Source: Phocaeicola salanitronis DSM 18170
GTDB lineage: Bacteria; Bacteroidota; Bacteroidia; Bacteroidales; Bacteroidaceae
Reading direction: 5' to 3'
Length of the DNA stretch: 64,000 bases
NCBI RefSeq assembly: GCF_000190575.1
Contig: NC_015164.1
Coordinates: 2,046,001-2,110,000, forward strand
Made by a program: the position numbers and the translations under genes. How positions within the stretch are numbered: position 1 is the first letter of the stretch; every line of letters begins with the position of its first letter. Below, piece after piece: positions 43,375 to 52,412 of the stretch. The notes under the pieces were generated by a model, which was given only the letters and a program-made list of their open reading frames with translations, had not been told where the DNA came from and made no database searches.

Positions 43375-44274
43375 TCAATAATTCTTGTTCTGTACATTCC
43401 ATGCAAATTTCTTGTTCTTGCTTAAATATCCTTTTAGTGTAGTCTTGTCTGAGAGGAAATTATCATTGTCTGAGATTCCTGTTAGATAGATAAGCTGTGA
43501 TATTAGGAATGTGACATCGTATGCGTTCTTTCTACCTTTCCTATAATTGGTGTCAAAAGGTGATAGGAAATTGAAGAACATTTTGAATGTTTGGGCAAAC
43601 AGGCAGATTCTTTTCGTGTAGCTTGTTGTAATTTGCTGTTGTTTGGGATAAGTGCTTACCATTTCTATATTGTCATATAGGTGTTCTGTGTCAAACTCAT
43701 CTTTAGGGTTCAAATCATCCAAATGTTCTTGGCAACATGAAAGTATGAACTTGATTGCATTGGCGGTTTCTATGGTATGTATGGTTTTCCCATTCACTTG
43801 TAAGGATAAGGTCAGTTCTTCCTTGAATGTTATATGCTCTGTAAGGGGATTGGCATTGGGATGTTCTTCATATTGGGATATGTTTTGGAAAAGTTTCTTT
43901 ATCTCGCTTGCAGGTGTTTCCCCATATTCAAACGCTTGCCAGCACTTACCGTCCACGTAATCCTTTATAAACAGAATGATAAACCAAAACTTATCCTTGT
44001 CTAACTGCAAAGCTGATAGGGCAGTTTGAATTTCCTTGTCCTTTTTATATTCCTCATAAGTCAGCGGCATTTCAATAAGCCTGTTGTTGTACCTTTCTTT
44101 AAAGGTGGGTATGGCTTCGCTTCCCTCTAATGTCCCTCCCTGTACTTCTTTAGGCATTGCAGGATGTATTATCATGGCAAACTGCCAAACATAATCTAAA
44201 ATATCATCTTCCTCTTTTGCTTCTAAAGTGGGGTAAACCGCATCTATATTTGTGAACTTGTCTATTGGTTGCAT
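43375..44274 (-). CDS. Unknown 299-residue protein next to the integrase
   Basis: I do not recognise this family. It is acidic and apparently soluble, with segments such as LDYVWQFAMIIHPAMPKEVQ and FWFIILFIKDYVDGKCWQAF that suggest a helical fold, and a basic C-terminus (LSKNKKFAWNVQNKNY). The frame opens at 44301, but a -7 box at 44299-44306 lies on that codon, so ATG 44274 is used. Its place beside the integrase suggests an element-control role such as excision or regulation (inferred). Confidence 0.65.
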   Translation of the reverse strand: MQPIDKFTNIDAVYPTLEAKEEDDILDYVWQFAMIIHPAMPKEVQGGTLEGSEAIPTFKERYNNRLIEMPLTYEEYKKDKEIQTALSALQLDKDKFWFIILFIKDYVDGKCWQAFEYGETPASEIKKLFQNISQYEEHPNANPLTEHITFKEELTLSLQVNGKTIHTIETANAIKFILSCCQEHLDDLNPKDEFDTEHLYDNIEMVSTYPKQQQITTSYTKRICLFAQTFKMFFNFLSPFDTNYRKGRKNAYDVTFLISQLIYLTGISDNDNFLSDKTTLKGYLSKNKKFAWNVQNKNY

Positions 44275-44298
44275 ATTCTTATGTAATGGTTGTATATG

Positions 44299-44306
44299 CA
44301 AAGTTA
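44299..44306 (-). promoter_or_regulatory. -7 box of the 299-residue gene
   Basis: The minus strand reads TAACTTTGC, matching TAnnTTTG, 24 bp before ATG 44274. Confidence 0.7.
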
Positions 44307-44351
44307 ATGAATAAACCCTACCTGCATGGAAACAGATAGGGTTATTTAAGA

Positions 44352-45572
44352 TTAGAGTAAATTCTTCATGGCATCATCCACCTGCTCATTATCAAATTTA
44401 CTTAAATAAATCTGTGTGGTTTTTATATCTTGGTGTCCCAATGCTTGTGAAATGATTCCTATGTTTACTCCTGACTTCTTCAAAATTGTGGCGAATGAAT
44501 GCCGCGCAACATAAGTGGTGACTTCTGCCGTAATGCCTAACTCCTTTGCAAATGCTCTTAATTCTGTATTGATTTGGTGGCAAATTTTATGCACCCTATT
44601 GTTTTGCTGCATAGGTGTAACATGGCGTTTGTTATGAAGTATAGGAAACAGATAGCCAGTCTGACGCTGATAGTAGCTATATTTTTGAATAATCTGTTTG
44701 GCTCTGTCTGTTAGCATTAAATTTATGCTCCCATGCGTCTTTTGCCTTTTATAAAGCAATCTATCTTCCACAATATTTGTCCCTGTCAAGTGGGCTATAT
44801 CTACAAATGAAATTCCACCACACAAATAAGAGAACGTAAATATATCTTGTGTAAACTGTCGTCTCTCGCTTGCATGGCTGCAATCTGCATCTATAATTTT
44901 AAGAATATCATCTTTAGATAACGCTCTCTTGGCTGTCTTGGTATTGAAGCGACTTAGTTTGTATTCAATGAATGGAGTTTTATCCCTGCTGACAATTTTG
45001 GCTTCAATGGCTTTGTTAAATGCAGCCCTTAGACTTCTGAACTGATAACTTATGGTAACATCGTTGTTGCCTTTCCTGCGCATCCATTTCTCAAATTTCT
45101 TACAAAACTCTACATCAATATAGCTAAAGGTGTAATTTAGTTTCTTCCCTTTATTGAAGTTCTTTAGTGTTCTGTATGAATTAAGGTAAGCATAGCTTGT
45201 CCCTATCCTACCGTCCTCTTTCAACTCTTTTATTAAAGACAGGTAGAACTCTTCCACCGTTTGGGCTTTGATGTTCTTGCGTTGTTCATAAACTAAAGAA
45301 GTCGCTGTAAACTCTTCCTCTCTTGATAATTTTTCTATTACCTTAGTATGGTATTCCGCTTTGACTTTTAAAATGATGCTTTGAATTAATTCCTTGTTAG
45401 GACATTTGGGCTTTGGCTCTCCTTTGGTAAAATCCCAATATTGGGGATTAACGGAAATGCCCAAACTTTTCATTACTCTTTTTCTGTCTTGCGTGATTCT
45501 TAACATCAAAGGATGTTCCCCATTGGCAAGTGTCTTGCTCTTGAAACAAACTACTGCAATCGTTACGCTCAT
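44352..45572 (-). CDS. int: Tyrosine recombinase / integrase of the island
   Basis: This 406-residue site-specific recombinase has an N-terminal arm-binding type domain (about residues 1-90), a SAM-like core-binding domain (about 95-200, with EEFYLSLIKELKEDG) and a catalytic domain. Box II reads TYVARHSFAT, followed by GHQDIKTTQIYL with the nucleophilic Tyr. At the box I position the sequence is LCGGISFVD, where relatives usually have RG(M/I)SFVD, so the first catalytic Arg is replaced by Gly (about residue 252). IntDOT of the Bacteroides element CTnDOT is known to lack this Arg as well. ATG 45572 is chosen over 45641, whose extra residues come from the tandem repeat upstream. Confidence 0.93.
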   Translation of the reverse strand: MSVTIAVVCFKSKTLANGEHPLMLRITQDRKRVMKSLGISVNPQYWDFTKGEPKPKCPNKELIQSIILKVKAEYHTKVIEKLSREEEFTATSLVYEQRKNIKAQTVEEFYLSLIKELKEDGRIGTSYAYLNSYRTLKNFNKGKKLNYTFSYIDVEFCKKFEKWMRRKGNNDVTISYQFRSLRAAFNKAIEAKIVSRDKTPFIEYKLSRFNTKTAKRALSKDDILKIIDADCSHASERRQFTQDIFTFSYLCGGISFVDIAHLTGTNIVEDRLLYKRQKTHGSINLMLTDRAKQIIQKYSYYQRQTGYLFPILHNKRHVTPMQQNNRVHKICHQINTELRAFAKELGITAEVTTYVARHSFATILKKSGVNIGIISQALGHQDIKTTQIYLSKFDNEQVDDAMKNLL

Positions 45573-45580
45573 AATTTTGC

Positions 45581-45604
45581 GGTTTACACAGCGGTTTACA
45601 CAAC
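45581..45604. promoter_or_regulatory. Tandem 12-bp repeat upstream of int (candidate arm or operator sites)
   Basis: GGTTTACACAGC and GGTTTACACAAC are adjacent, 9 bp before the int start and 87 bp inside the right att site. The same 12-bp period and GGTTkAC core occur near the left end at 35287-35310. Confidence 0.5.
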
Positions 45605-45656
45605 TACCCTTGCGAGGGTATGTTTGGGAGCATATAAACAAAAGGCATAAAAACTA

Positions 45657-45690
45657 AAAAAGGACTGACAATCGTTTGATTATCAATCCT
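45657..45690 (-). terminator. Element-borne terminator behind tRNA-Pro
   Basis: AAAAAGGACTGA pairs with TCAATCCTTTTT (one mismatch), just inside the right att repeat, downstream of tRNA-Pro on the minus strand. It replaces the original hairpin now at 35142-35170. Confidence 0.65.
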
Positions 45691-45754
45691 TTTTCACCAG
45701 TCGGGGTGACTGGATTCGAACCAGCGACCACACGCCCCCCAGACGCGTACTCTA
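45691..45754. other. Right attachment site (64-bp direct repeat)
   Basis: Identical to 35173-35236. It covers the 3' 54 bases of tRNA-Pro and 10 bases beyond. The sequences diverge at 45755 (A here, T at 35237). Strand exchange must have occurred somewhere within these 64 bp. Confidence 0.92.
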
Positions 45755-45775
45755 ACCGGGCTGAGCTACACCCCG
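45701..45775 (-). tRNA. tRNA-Pro (anticodon GGG), integration target
   Basis: This is a 75-nt cloverleaf. The acceptor stem CGGGGTG pairs with CACCCCG, with discriminator A. The anticodon stem CGCGT/GCGTG encloses loop CTGGGGG. The T arm is GCTGG-TTCGAAT-CCAGT. The gene is complete because the element supplies the same 3' sequence. A TACTTTCG sequence about 20 bp upstream (45796-45803, minus) is a poor match to the -7 box. Confidence 0.95.
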
Positions 45776-46065
45776 TCACTTTTGTTTTGCGAGTGCGAAA
45801 GTACACATTTACGGGGAAATAGCAAAATATTAGAGCACTTTTTTGCTATAAAATATGCTTTAATTTCGATTTCAAAAGATAACGCACTGTATATTAGAGG
45901 CATACGTTCGTCAGTCGTTTTTCCTTTATTTGTATAGAGTCATATCTAATATTTTAGGATGAACTTCTCGAATTTATCCTGTGCATTGGAATATCGCAAC
46001 TATTACTTGCGATTATTCATGAAGAAAATATTCGATAAATATTTTGACAATCAATACTTTTCAAA

Positions 46066-46073
46066 TATATTTG
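46066..46073 (+). promoter_or_regulatory. -7 box of the ADP-ribosylglycohydrolase gene
   Basis: TATATTTGC matches TAnnTTTG, 50 bp before ATG 46124. The 290 bp between tRNA-Pro and this box are AT-rich and hold no gene I can support. Confidence 0.65.
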
Positions 46074-46123
46074 CATATAAAGACAAACGGAAGATTTTCA
46101 GCCGTATAAACAATGATAAACTT

Positions 46124-47029
46124 ATGATAGGAGCAATAACGGGTGACATAATAGGTTCTGTATATGAATTTAACAACATAAAAACAAAGGATTTCCCTTT
46201 GTTCAGCAAAGATTCAACTTATACAGACGATACCATTATGACGATAGCAGTGGCTGATTGGCTATTGCATGGAGGTGATTTGGCTAAAGTCATGCAACAT
46301 TATGGAAGGAAATATCCTAATCCTATGGGAGGATATGGAGGACGCTTCTCGATGTGGTTGCACGAAAAAAATCCGAAGCCTTATAACAGCTGGGGAAACG
46401 GAGCGGCTATGCGTGTAAGTCCTGTAGGTTGGTATTTCGATACGTTAGAAAAGACAATGGAGGTTGCAAAAGAAACCGCTATGGTCACTCATAATCACGA
46501 AGAGGGAATCAAGGGAGCACAAGCTGTAGCAGCCGCTATATTTTTGGCTCGAAAATCATATTGGCCAGATGATTTTGCCGATTATGATGACGACAGGAAA
46601 AAAAGAGAACGCATCAAGAAGTTCATAGAAGAGACTTTCGGTTATGACTTGAATCGGACTTGTGACGAGATTCGTCCTACTTATGGCTTTGACGAAAGTT
46701 GCCAAGGTACAGTTCCGGAAGCTATCATAGCGTTTTTAGAAAGTAAAGACTATGAAGATGCCGTGAGACTAGCTGTTTCGTTAGGAGGCGATAGCGATAC
46801 GCTGGCTTGTATTACAGGTGGAATTGCACAAGCCTATTATCTATACAAATTTCCTCTTGACATATGGAAAAAAGTTTACTCTCTATTAGACAAAGATTTA
46901 CAGAATATATATATGGAATTTCATCGTGCCAGATTTGAATGGTTTGTACATCCCAGGTGGTGGGAACCTCACGATGTTAGATTAATAGAAGGCTCGAAAG
47001 AGGAAAAAGAAAGACTTGAAAGAACGTGA
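46124..47029 (+). CDS. ADP-ribosylglycohydrolase-family protein
   Basis: This 301-residue DraG/ARH-like hydrolase should remove ADP-ribose from proteins or nucleic acids. It starts with MIGAITGDIIGSVYEF. It has the binuclear-metal signatures TYTDDTIMTIAV (about residues 33-44) and GGDSDTLACITGGIAQA (about residues 223-239), plus WGNGAAMRVSPVGW in the middle. The frame is open to 45959, but the promoter box at 46066 makes ATG 46124 the likely start. The region is AT-rich, and the gene sits beside a tRNA integration hotspot, so it may be acquired. Substrate unknown. Confidence 0.88.
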   Translation: MIGAITGDIIGSVYEFNNIKTKDFPLFSKDSTYTDDTIMTIAVADWLLHGGDLAKVMQHYGRKYPNPMGGYGGRFSMWLHEKNPKPYNSWGNGAAMRVSPVGWYFDTLEKTMEVAKETAMVTHNHEEGIKGAQAVAAAIFLARKSYWPDDFADYDDDRKKRERIKKFIEETFGYDLNRTCDEIRPTYGFDESCQGTVPEAIIAFLESKDYEDAVRLAVSLGGDSDTLACITGGIAQAYYLYKFPLDIWKKVYSLLDKDLQNIYMEFHRARFEWFVHPRWWEPHDVRLIEGSKEEKERLERT

Positions 47030-47202
47030 AGAATAAATCAAAAAACAAACTCTTCGAGAAATGGCAGAAAATAGAAAAAGAAACGAAGAAAAACGATAGT
47101 TAGATGAATCTAAGAGAAAGAATGAAGCATAGTATCTTTAAATGTTGTTTTGCGACATAAGCAGATTGCATTTATTCTACAATTTATAAATAATCCTACA
47201 TT

Positions 47203-47265
47203 ATCGTAAAACAAAATTGGTTTACGAAAAATAGAATAGAACACAGAGACACAAAGGCACAGAGT
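47203..47265. repeat. Fragment of element A joined to a family D repeat
   Basis: GTAAAACAAAATTGGTTTAC and CGAAAAAT match the left end of element A. AACACAGAGACACAAAGGCA and CAGAG follow, a family D repeat. The rest of the 47030-47392 spacer is AT-rich. TATCTTTA at 47331-47338 is a near-match to the -7 box for the next gene. Confidence 0.6.
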
Positions 47266-47392
47266 TTTATTTTTGAGAGAACAGAGTTCACGGAGAGTTG
47301 CCTAAAACTAAAAGAAGAACTATCTTTAGGCACGAATGACTAACACTTGAAATTATGAGAAAATTATCTGCTAATTTAAAATTAAAACAATA

Positions 47393-48175
47393 ATGACTAA
47401 AGAAGAATTCTTAAACGACAAAAACGTTGCCGGATTTATCCAATGGTTCAGTCACAAGCTATCGGATTTTCCCTATTCATATTACAACCATAGAGAAAAG
47501 AAAAATTGGCGATGCAGTTCTTTTTATGAAGCATGTGAAAAATACAACTGGAATAAAAGTAACTGGAAAGATACTCAAAAAAAATTAGAGAATTTTTCTA
47601 GCCGCTTAAGAGAAAGCATCAGTCATGCCAACAATGACGCTTGTAAAGATGTATGCTGTGATATTCTAAAATGGGGCGGTGTCCTAAAAGGGAATCAAAC
47701 AAAATTAGAAGAAATCAACAATAAAGAAGGACTCTGTTCTTATCTGATAAAAGCAAAAGTTTTTCTCAGCCACGATTCTATCGGTAATCCCGAAGAGGAA
47801 ATCTTCATGAATTCCGGATTTACCAAAATCTATTCCTTATATATTGACGATTTCATTATTTACGATAGCCGTGCAGGAGCCGCATTATGTTACATGGTGA
47901 AACTCTATTGTGAGGAGCAAAAACTAAAGGAACTTCCGGTTCCGTTAAAATTCGCTTATGGCAATAGCCGAAATCCGAAAGTCAACCGAAATCCCAATAA
48001 CGACACTTATAAATTTTCATTACTCGATCAAGGTAAAATCCATATAGAATGTAATATGAAAGCCAATTGGCTGCTAAAAGAAGTGCAAAATGCACCCATA
48101 TGCGAATTCAAAGATTTGCGTTCATTAGAAGCTGCCCTATTTATGATTGGATATGATATTCCACGAGGCAAATAA
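47393..48175 (+). CDS. Unknown 260-residue protein
   Basis: I do not recognise this gene with confidence. The soluble, AT-rich-coded protein has a helical N-terminal half (KNWRCSSFYEACEKYNWNKS, later an ISHANNDACKDVCCDILKWG segment). The central YSLYIDDFIIYDSRAGAALC (about residues 148-167) recalls the conserved Asp-Ser-Arg region of some DNA-glycosylase-fold proteins, a weak resemblance from memory. The C-terminus ends FMIGYDIPRGK. It is followed by a shared terminator hairpin and convergent aroB. With the ADP-ribosylglycohydrolase gene it forms a small accessory pocket. Confidence 0.7.
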   Translation: MTKEEFLNDKNVAGFIQWFSHKLSDFPYSYYNHREKKNWRCSSFYEACEKYNWNKSNWKDTQKKLENFSSRLRESISHANNDACKDVCCDILKWGGVLKGNQTKLEEINNKEGLCSYLIKAKVFLSHDSIGNPEEEIFMNSGFTKIYSLYIDDFIIYDSRAGAALCYMVKLYCEEQKLKELPVPLKFAYGNSRNPKVNRNPNNDTYKFSLLDQGKIHIECNMKANWLLKEVQNAPICEFKDLRSLEAALFMIGYDIPRGK

Positions 48176-48188
48176 TCTGCAAAATATT

Positions 48189-48219
48189 ATGGGGATATAT
48201 CATAATAACATATCCCCAT
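48189..48219. terminator. Convergent terminator between the 260-residue gene and aroB
   Basis: A perfect 10-bp stem, ATGGGGATAT with ATATCCCCAT, and an 11-base loop, between two convergent genes. Confidence 0.8.
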
Positions 48220-48249
48220 TTATCTGTTGAAAGCACTTATATCATACGT

Positions 48250-49311
48250 TTACCCCATCGTTTCAGAATAAAAGTCCAGCATGTCGTAAATGTCGTCTTG
48301 CGTGGCGGTCTGGTTGATATGAATATCACCTACTTCGCTTATCAAAGTAAAATTAACCTGCCCTTCGGTGCCATTCTTCTTATCGTGCCGCATAAAGTTA
48401 TAAAGACGCTCGTAATCCTCACACGTGAAAGCTATACGACCGTAATTTTCCTTGATAAACCGGATGGTCTGGCGAAGCTTGTCCTTGGGGAAGCCCATAC
48501 GGAGATGCGAATAGTACAATTCGCAAACCATTCCGGCGGCTACGGCATAGCCATGCAACACCGGATGTCCGACCGCTAAAGCAAAACTTTCAAAGGCATG
48601 CCCTGCGGTATGCCCGAAATTCAGCGCTTTACGGATGCCTTTCTCGAAGGGGTCTTGCGCTACGACACGCTCTTTTACCGCTATCGACTCTCCTACCAGC
48701 CGTTGCAAATGAACATAGTCTATATGGCCCATATCAAAGCCCACCAATTCACTCCAATGCTGCGTGTTGCTTATCAAGCCATGCTTTAACATTTCGGCAT
48801 AACCGGACAAAAGATTGGCACGGTCGAGCGATTTCAGGAACTCACAATCTATCAGCACCGTATCCGCCGGATAAAACGCCCCTACCTCATTCTTCAATCC
48901 GTTGAAATTAATGCCTGTCTTCCCTCCGACTGAAGCATCGACCATTCCCAACAAGGTGGTCGGAATGTTAATCATCGAAATGCCCCGCTTAAAAGTCGCA
49001 GCCGCAAATCCGCCCAAGTCAGTCACCATTCCCCCTCCTAAATTAATCATCAACGAATGGCGCGTAGCCCCTTTCGTACTTAATTCAGTCCAAACGTATG
49101 CCAACGTTTCCAGGTTTTTATGAATATCTTCTACACCAATGCATATTTCTACGGCATCCTTCAGGAACGGGAACTTATCGATAACCGGAAGGCAAAACAA
49201 GTGTGTGTGTTCATCGGTCAAGACAAACACCTTGTCATGTTCACATTTTGCCAATGCCTTTTGCAAATCATTTTCCAAATGATTACAGATAACAACTTCT
49301 TGCGTACTCAT
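48250..49311 (-). CDS. aroB: 3-dehydroquinate synthase
   Basis: This cytosolic enzyme converts DAHP to 3-dehydroquinate, the second step of the shikimate pathway, using NAD and a divalent metal. The 353-residue protein shows the NAD-binding segment NLGGGMVTDLGGFAAATF (about residues 90-107), INIPTTLLGMVDASVGGKTG (about residues 114-133) and the metal-ligand region FGHTAGHAFE (about residues 233-242). The length is normal for the family. It is monocistronic, with a -7 box at 49334-49341. Confidence 0.96.
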   Translation of the reverse strand: MSTQEVVICNHLENDLQKALAKCEHDKVFVLTDEHTHLFCLPVIDKFPFLKDAVEICIGVEDIHKNLETLAYVWTELSTKGATRHSLMINLGGGMVTDLGGFAAATFKRGISMINIPTTLLGMVDASVGGKTGINFNGLKNEVGAFYPADTVLIDCEFLKSLDRANLLSGYAEMLKHGLISNTQHWSELVGFDMGHIDYVHLQRLVGESIAVKERVVAQDPFEKGIRKALNFGHTAGHAFESFALAVGHPVLHGYAVAAGMVCELYYSHLRMGFPKDKLRQTIRFIKENYGRIAFTCEDYERLYNFMRHDKKNGTEGQVNFTLISEVGDIHINQTATQDDIYDMLDFYSETMG

Positions 49312-49333
49312 AGTGGTTTATTTCTTTGGAGGG

Positions 49334-49341
49334 CAAAAATA
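49334..49341 (-). promoter_or_regulatory. -7 box of aroB
   Basis: The minus strand reads TATTTTTGCCC, matching TAnnTTTG, 22 bp before the ATG at 49311. Confidence 0.65.
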
Positions 49342-49468
49342 GAAAAAAGTCAGGAGTAAGACGAAAACATTAACAAATATTCAGGATGAAAGATTAAACC
49401 TTACTTTCTTTTCTCTGTCAAAAAGGAAATTAATGTTCAATTTTCAGACATATACAAATCTTCAGAAT

Positions 49469-52316
49469 ATGAGAAAGTGGGTAATGGGGATACTACTGAT
49501 GCTGATAGGAGCATCTGCTTTTGCACAAAACAACAGGGGACGGGTTTCGGGAAATGTGATTGACGCCGACGATAAATCGCCGGTAATACAAGCCACAGTA
49601 CAATTATTGTCCCTGCCGGACAGCACGATGATTACAGGAAACGTAACAGACAACAACGGACGTTTTTCCCTCAGGGCAAAGCCGGGAAACTATGCAGTGA
49701 AGATTTCATTCGTAGGCTACATACCGGTCATCAAACCGGTTACGATTTCCCGGAACAAACCAGCCGTTAATATCGGACAAATCGAATTGCATTCCGATGC
49801 CATCATGCTGGAAGGAGCGGTTATCGTAGCCCAAGCCCCAGAAGTAACTGCAGTGGCAGATACCTTAGTATATAATAGCTCGGCATACCGCCTGCCCGAA
49901 GGTTCGGCACTGGAAGAACTGGTCAAGAAACTTCCGGGAGCCGAAGTAGATGAAAACGGGAAAATCACCATTAACGGAAAGGAAATCACCAAAATCATGA
50001 TTGACGGGAAAGAGTTCTTTGCCGACGACCCCAACATCGCCATGAAAAACCTGCCCGTAAACATCATTGACAAAGTGCGTGCATACGACAAACAATCGGA
50101 CATGGCACGTGTAACAGGCATTGAAGACGGAGAAGAAGAAACGGTGCTCGACCTTAGCGTAAAACCCGGGATGAATCACGGATTCTTCGGAAACGTAGAC
50201 GGAGCGTACGGTACCGAAGACCGGTATAGCGGGAAATTGCTTGCCAACTATTTCCGGGACAAAAAACAATTCACCGTTATCGGTTCTATAAACAATGTAA
50301 ACGATAACAGCTTCCCCGGAGGAGGAGGTTTCCGCAGGCAAGAAAACGGATTGACCACGGTCAAGATGGCGGGAGCCAACTTTGCCACAGAAAACGAGAA
50401 GTTCAAGTCGGAAGGAAGCGTGAACTTCAATTACAAAGACGCGGACCAACGGAGCAAACAAGCCTCGGAAACCTTTGTATCTACCGAAAGCAGTTCGTTC
50501 AAGAATGCCCTGGACAATAGCCGGAACAAGACCACCAACCTGACCGCCGACGCTTTCCTGGAATGGCGTCCCGACACGATGACGACCCTTATCCTACGTC
50601 CCCGCATCCGCTATGGAAAAACGGACAACGCAAGCCTGCAAAACTCGTACACCTTCAACCAAGACCCAGAGCATTCTACCGACGAGCTCTTCAACACGGA
50701 CGACCTGACCTCGCTGGTGCCCGAAGAGAACATTGTCAATACGGTATTAAAAAACACATTGAGCAAAAGGAGACGACCTGACGGCAGGAGGTACCTTAAT
50801 ATTAAACCGCCGGCTGAACGATGAAGGAAGAAACATCACGTTCAGGGGCAGATACAACTACACCAACAGTACCAGCGAACAATTCTCTGTATCCGAAACC
50901 GAATATTTCCAGCAAACGCCTGAAGAGCGCATGGAAATATTAAACCGATACATCAACACCCCGACCAAAACCAGCGAATACAACGCAAGGCTGACTTACA
51001 GCGAACCTATATTCAAAGGAGGCTTCATCCAATTCAGCTACAATTTCCAATACAGCCGTTCCACGACCGACAAGTCCACATACGATATGCCCGATGACTG
51101 GACGACAGGCGGAGGTACGGCAGGAGGCAGTTTCAATGCCGATTTAAGCCAAAACGCCATCTACAACTATTACAACCATCAGGCGGAAGTATCTTTCCGC
51201 TGGATACGCGAGAAGATGCGCTTCAATATCGGCATGTCTTTCCAGCCTCAGCGCTCTACCCTTTCGTACACAAAAGGCGAATACCAGATAGACACCGTAC
51301 GCAATGTCTTCAACTTTACGCCGACCTTGGATTTCCGTTACCGTTTCTCGAAAACCAGCCAGCTGCGCATACGCTACCGCGGACGGACTTCACAGCCCGA
51401 CATGATTGACTTGCTTCCGATAGAAGACAATACCGACCCGCTGAATGTAACGATAGGAAACCCGGGCTTGAAACCGACGTTCACCAACAGCCTGCGCATG
51501 GAATACAACACATTCAATGCCGAGACCCAACGAGGCATGTTCTCGTTCTTCAATTTCCAGAACACGATGAACGACATCAGCAACCGGCGCATCTACAACG
51601 AGGAGACCGGAGGATATACCACCAAACCCGAAAACATCAACGGAAACTGGAGCCTGTTCGGCATCGTAGGAGGCAACATCGCCCTGAAGAACAAGAAATA
51701 CACCATCAACACGTTTACACGGGCAAACTACCAGAACATGGTAAGCTACATCAGCAATAATACAGAGCTAAATGAAGCAGGCAAGAACACAACCAAACGC
51801 CTTTCATTGGGCGAACGCCTGCGCGGTACCTACCGGAACGACTGGTGGGAGGTATCGCTGAACGGCTCGCTGGACTATACGCATTCGCGGAACAGCTACC
51901 AGACTTCAAACAACATGGATACGTACCAGTTCGCATACGGAGCAAGCACCAACATACGCCTGCCCTGGAACATGACCCTATCCACCGATATCTCGCAAAA
52001 CTCCCGCCGGGGATATACCGATGCCAGCATGAACCGGGACGAGCTGATATGGAACGCCCAAATCGCGCAAGATTTCCTGAAAGGCAATGCCGCAACGATA
52101 AGCGTACAGTTCTATGACATCCTGAAAAACCAAAGCAACATCAGCCGCACCATCAGCGCCGCCATGCGCCAAGATACGGAATACAATGCCATCTACAGCT
52201 ATTGCATGGTCCACTTCATCTACCGCCTAAACCTTTTCGGAGGAAAACAAGGGCAGGGAGGCGCCGGATTCCAAGGCGGGCACGGTCCGGGAGGCAGAGG
52301 ACCGCGACGTTTTTAG
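49469..52316 (+). pseudogene. Outer-membrane beta-barrel (TonB-receptor-like) protein split by a one-base frameshift
   Basis: The N-terminal half (49469-50824) has a signal peptide (MRKWVMGILLMLIGASAFAQ), a carboxypeptidase-regulatory-like domain (about residues 22-100, NVIDADDKSPVIQATVQLL) and plug-like sequence. The C-terminal half lies in another frame, open through 52316, and is a long aromatic-rich barrel ending GRGPRRF. In the AAAA run at 50765-50768 one base is extra. Dropping one A reads SKGDDLTAGGTLILNRRLND smoothly and restores a product of about 948 residues. Either a disabled gene, phase variation in a short homopolymer or a sequencing error. ATG 49469 is preferred over 49433. Confidence 0.85.
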
Positions 52317-52346
52317 TTACTTCCATACATATTACTAACAACCCGA

Positions 52347-52391
52347 CGCATATATCTTCTCAAAGCATCATGAAGATATATGCGTTTTTTT
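52347..52391 (+). terminator. Terminator of the outer-membrane receptor gene
   Basis: A perfect 13-bp stem (CGCATATATCTTC with GAAGATATATGCG) and a T7 run, 30 bp after the stop codon. Confidence 0.93.
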
Positions 52392-52412
52392 ACATATAGC
52401 CGCACGGCTTGT

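Larger units (their letters stand above)
35173..45754. mobile_element. Integrated element at tRNA-Pro(GGG), about 10.5 kb
   Basis: A perfect 64-bp direct repeat (35173-35236 and 45691-45754) bounds the element. The right copy lies inside an intact tRNA-Pro gene and the left copy is its orphaned 3' part. A tyrosine recombinase is the first gene next to the tRNA. The interior is visibly AT-richer than the chromosome and nearly all genes are on the minus strand. I find a toxin-antitoxin pair, DUF3871 and ParB-like proteins and a four-gene cargo operon. I find no relaxase, transfer or virion gene. It is best described as a small genomic island or mobilisable satellite. Confidence 0.9.

Noticed and set aside
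35173..45754. Prophage
   Set aside because: No capsid, tail, terminase, portal or lysis gene is recognisable, and the size is small.
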